DNA of 64,000 nucleotides, from the NCBI GenBank assembly GCA_030432255.1, contig JAUIHS010000020.1, forward strand, positions 26,110 to 90,109, given 5' to 3'. The notes beneath the pieces are model-generated. The model was not told the origin of the DNA and did no database searches. It saw only the letters and a program-made list of their open reading frames with translations. The stretch is from Phycisphaerae bacterium. GTDB lineage: Bacteria; Planctomycetota; Phycisphaerae; Phycisphaerales; UBA1924. The position numbers and the translations under genes were made by a program. Positions 63,545 to 64,000 of the stretch are shown in pieces (the first letter of the stretch is position 1; the number at the start of each line of letters is the position of its first letter).

Positions 63545-63952
63545 TCAGGCTATTGCTTCACGAATCTCATCGTCTGTCCATCCCCTTGCTCGAAGTCCGC
63601 GTTCCAAGTAGTCATCCGGTGGGACAAACTCACGAGATCCAGGAGGGGTCATTCGTGGGGGAATCATCTTGGTGAGTTGATCGAGGCCAGCATCCAAGCG
63701 CTGGTGCCGAAGTCGGGCTACCAGACGTTGGTTCACGGCTGTTCGTCCGCCCGGCAAGAGGCCGAGCAATCCAACATCATACGCTCGGTGAAGAAGGGGA
63801 TTGAGCGCGATCCCATTCTGTGGTTCATCAGTGCTTCGTGGATCTGATACGGGCACGATGTGGGCAGCATCCACTAGGTCGTGTCTGACGGCTCTCAATT
63901 TTCGGCGCATGAACGGGTTGCGCCCCCCCGACTCTTCGGCGATGGTGTCCAT
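63545..63952 (-). CDS. HNH endonuclease, C-terminal part (partial or decayed)
   Basis: The product has the HNH_2-type core DAAHIVPVS, NGIALNPLLHRAYDVGLLGL and a C-terminal segment RGWTDDEI. Family members are usually longer at the N-terminus; here the frame stays open to the window edge, so the 5' end may lie beyond it. The stretch before DAAHI fits the family poorly, which could also mean an old frameshift. Likely a restriction-like nuclease or its remnant. Confidence 0.6.
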   Translation of the reverse strand: MDTIAEESGGRNPFMRRKLRAVRHDLVDAAHIVPVSDPRSTDEPQNGIALNPLLHRAYDVGLLGLLPGGRTAVNQRLVARLRHQRLDAGLDQLTKMIPPRMTPPGSREFVPPDDYLERGLRARGWTDDEIREAIA

Positions 63953-64000
63953 TCTATGGAGGCCACGGACTTGGCCTCCGGAATGGAGGCCGGATGCCGC

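Overview
The window looks like chromosomal DNA from a GC-rich planctomycete, probably of the class Phycisphaerae. This is inferred from protein character, not from a marker gene. The supporting signs are a dockerin-tailed beta-helix exoprotein, a Ser/Thr kinase fused to an NB-ARC/TPR module, a complete rpmF-plsX-fab cluster, many short lipoproteins, and a GTG/TTG-rich start repertoire.

Region 1 (1 to about 8690) is an integrated mobile element ending at a tRNA-Lys(CTT) gene. It carries an XRE-ImmA/IrrE regulator-protease with a PIN-domain partner, a restriction-like nuclease, a short tyrosine recombinase, and a tightly overlapping replication block (two small HTH proteins, a TOPRIM primase and a P-loop ATPase). 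A full-length tyrosine integrase follows, and its last codons run into the tRNA gene on the other strand. The left end of the element was not seen.

Region 2 (8819-22990) is core chromosome. It holds a degenerate GGDEF/HD signalling protein, then rpmF-plsX-fabH-fabD-lipoprotein-fabG-acpP-fabF (L32 and type II fatty acid synthesis), a FliN-like protein, an OPT-family transporter with its membrane partner, a hydrolase and an atypical SDR. Region 3 (23008-30702) has an aldehyde dehydrogenase plus RidA deaminase pair that resembles the 2-aminomuconate steps of the kynurenine pathway, then an MFS permease, an MBL hydrolase, a cupin, two TPR-like proteins and rsmG.

Region 4 (30856-39577) has a Het-C/LysM protein pair (possible exported effector), the elongasome pair rodA and PBP2, and a two-component system whose kinase has an ethylene-receptor-like membrane domain. 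Region 5 (39774-51919) has a GH31 glycosidase, a beta-helix/dockerin exoprotein, an ABC exporter, lipoproteins and the kinase-NB-ARC-TPR protein. It is followed by four paralogous lipoproteins sharing a GRGVPVSA motif (52002-54443), the last of which is cut off by the next block.

Region 6 (54400-59108) is an orphan phage head module on the minus strand: portal, scaffold-like protein, major capsid protein and three small connector-like proteins, with no terminase, protease or tail. Region 7 (59440-63952) has a DNA glycosylase, a glutamine amidotransferase, rpiA, a Cys/Met-metabolism PLP-fold protein lacking its lysine, a leader transcript with its own promoter and terminator, and an HNH nuclease remnant.

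A pattern running through the whole chromosomal part is a family of intergenic arrays with a 7-bp period. At least eight loci carry it, and it often starts inside the stop codon of the upstream gene. Several loci have two complementary arms around a small hairpin-rich core. I consider this the most interesting undescribed signal here, followed by the GRGVPVSA lipoprotein cluster, the ethylene-receptor-like kinase and the orphan capsid module.
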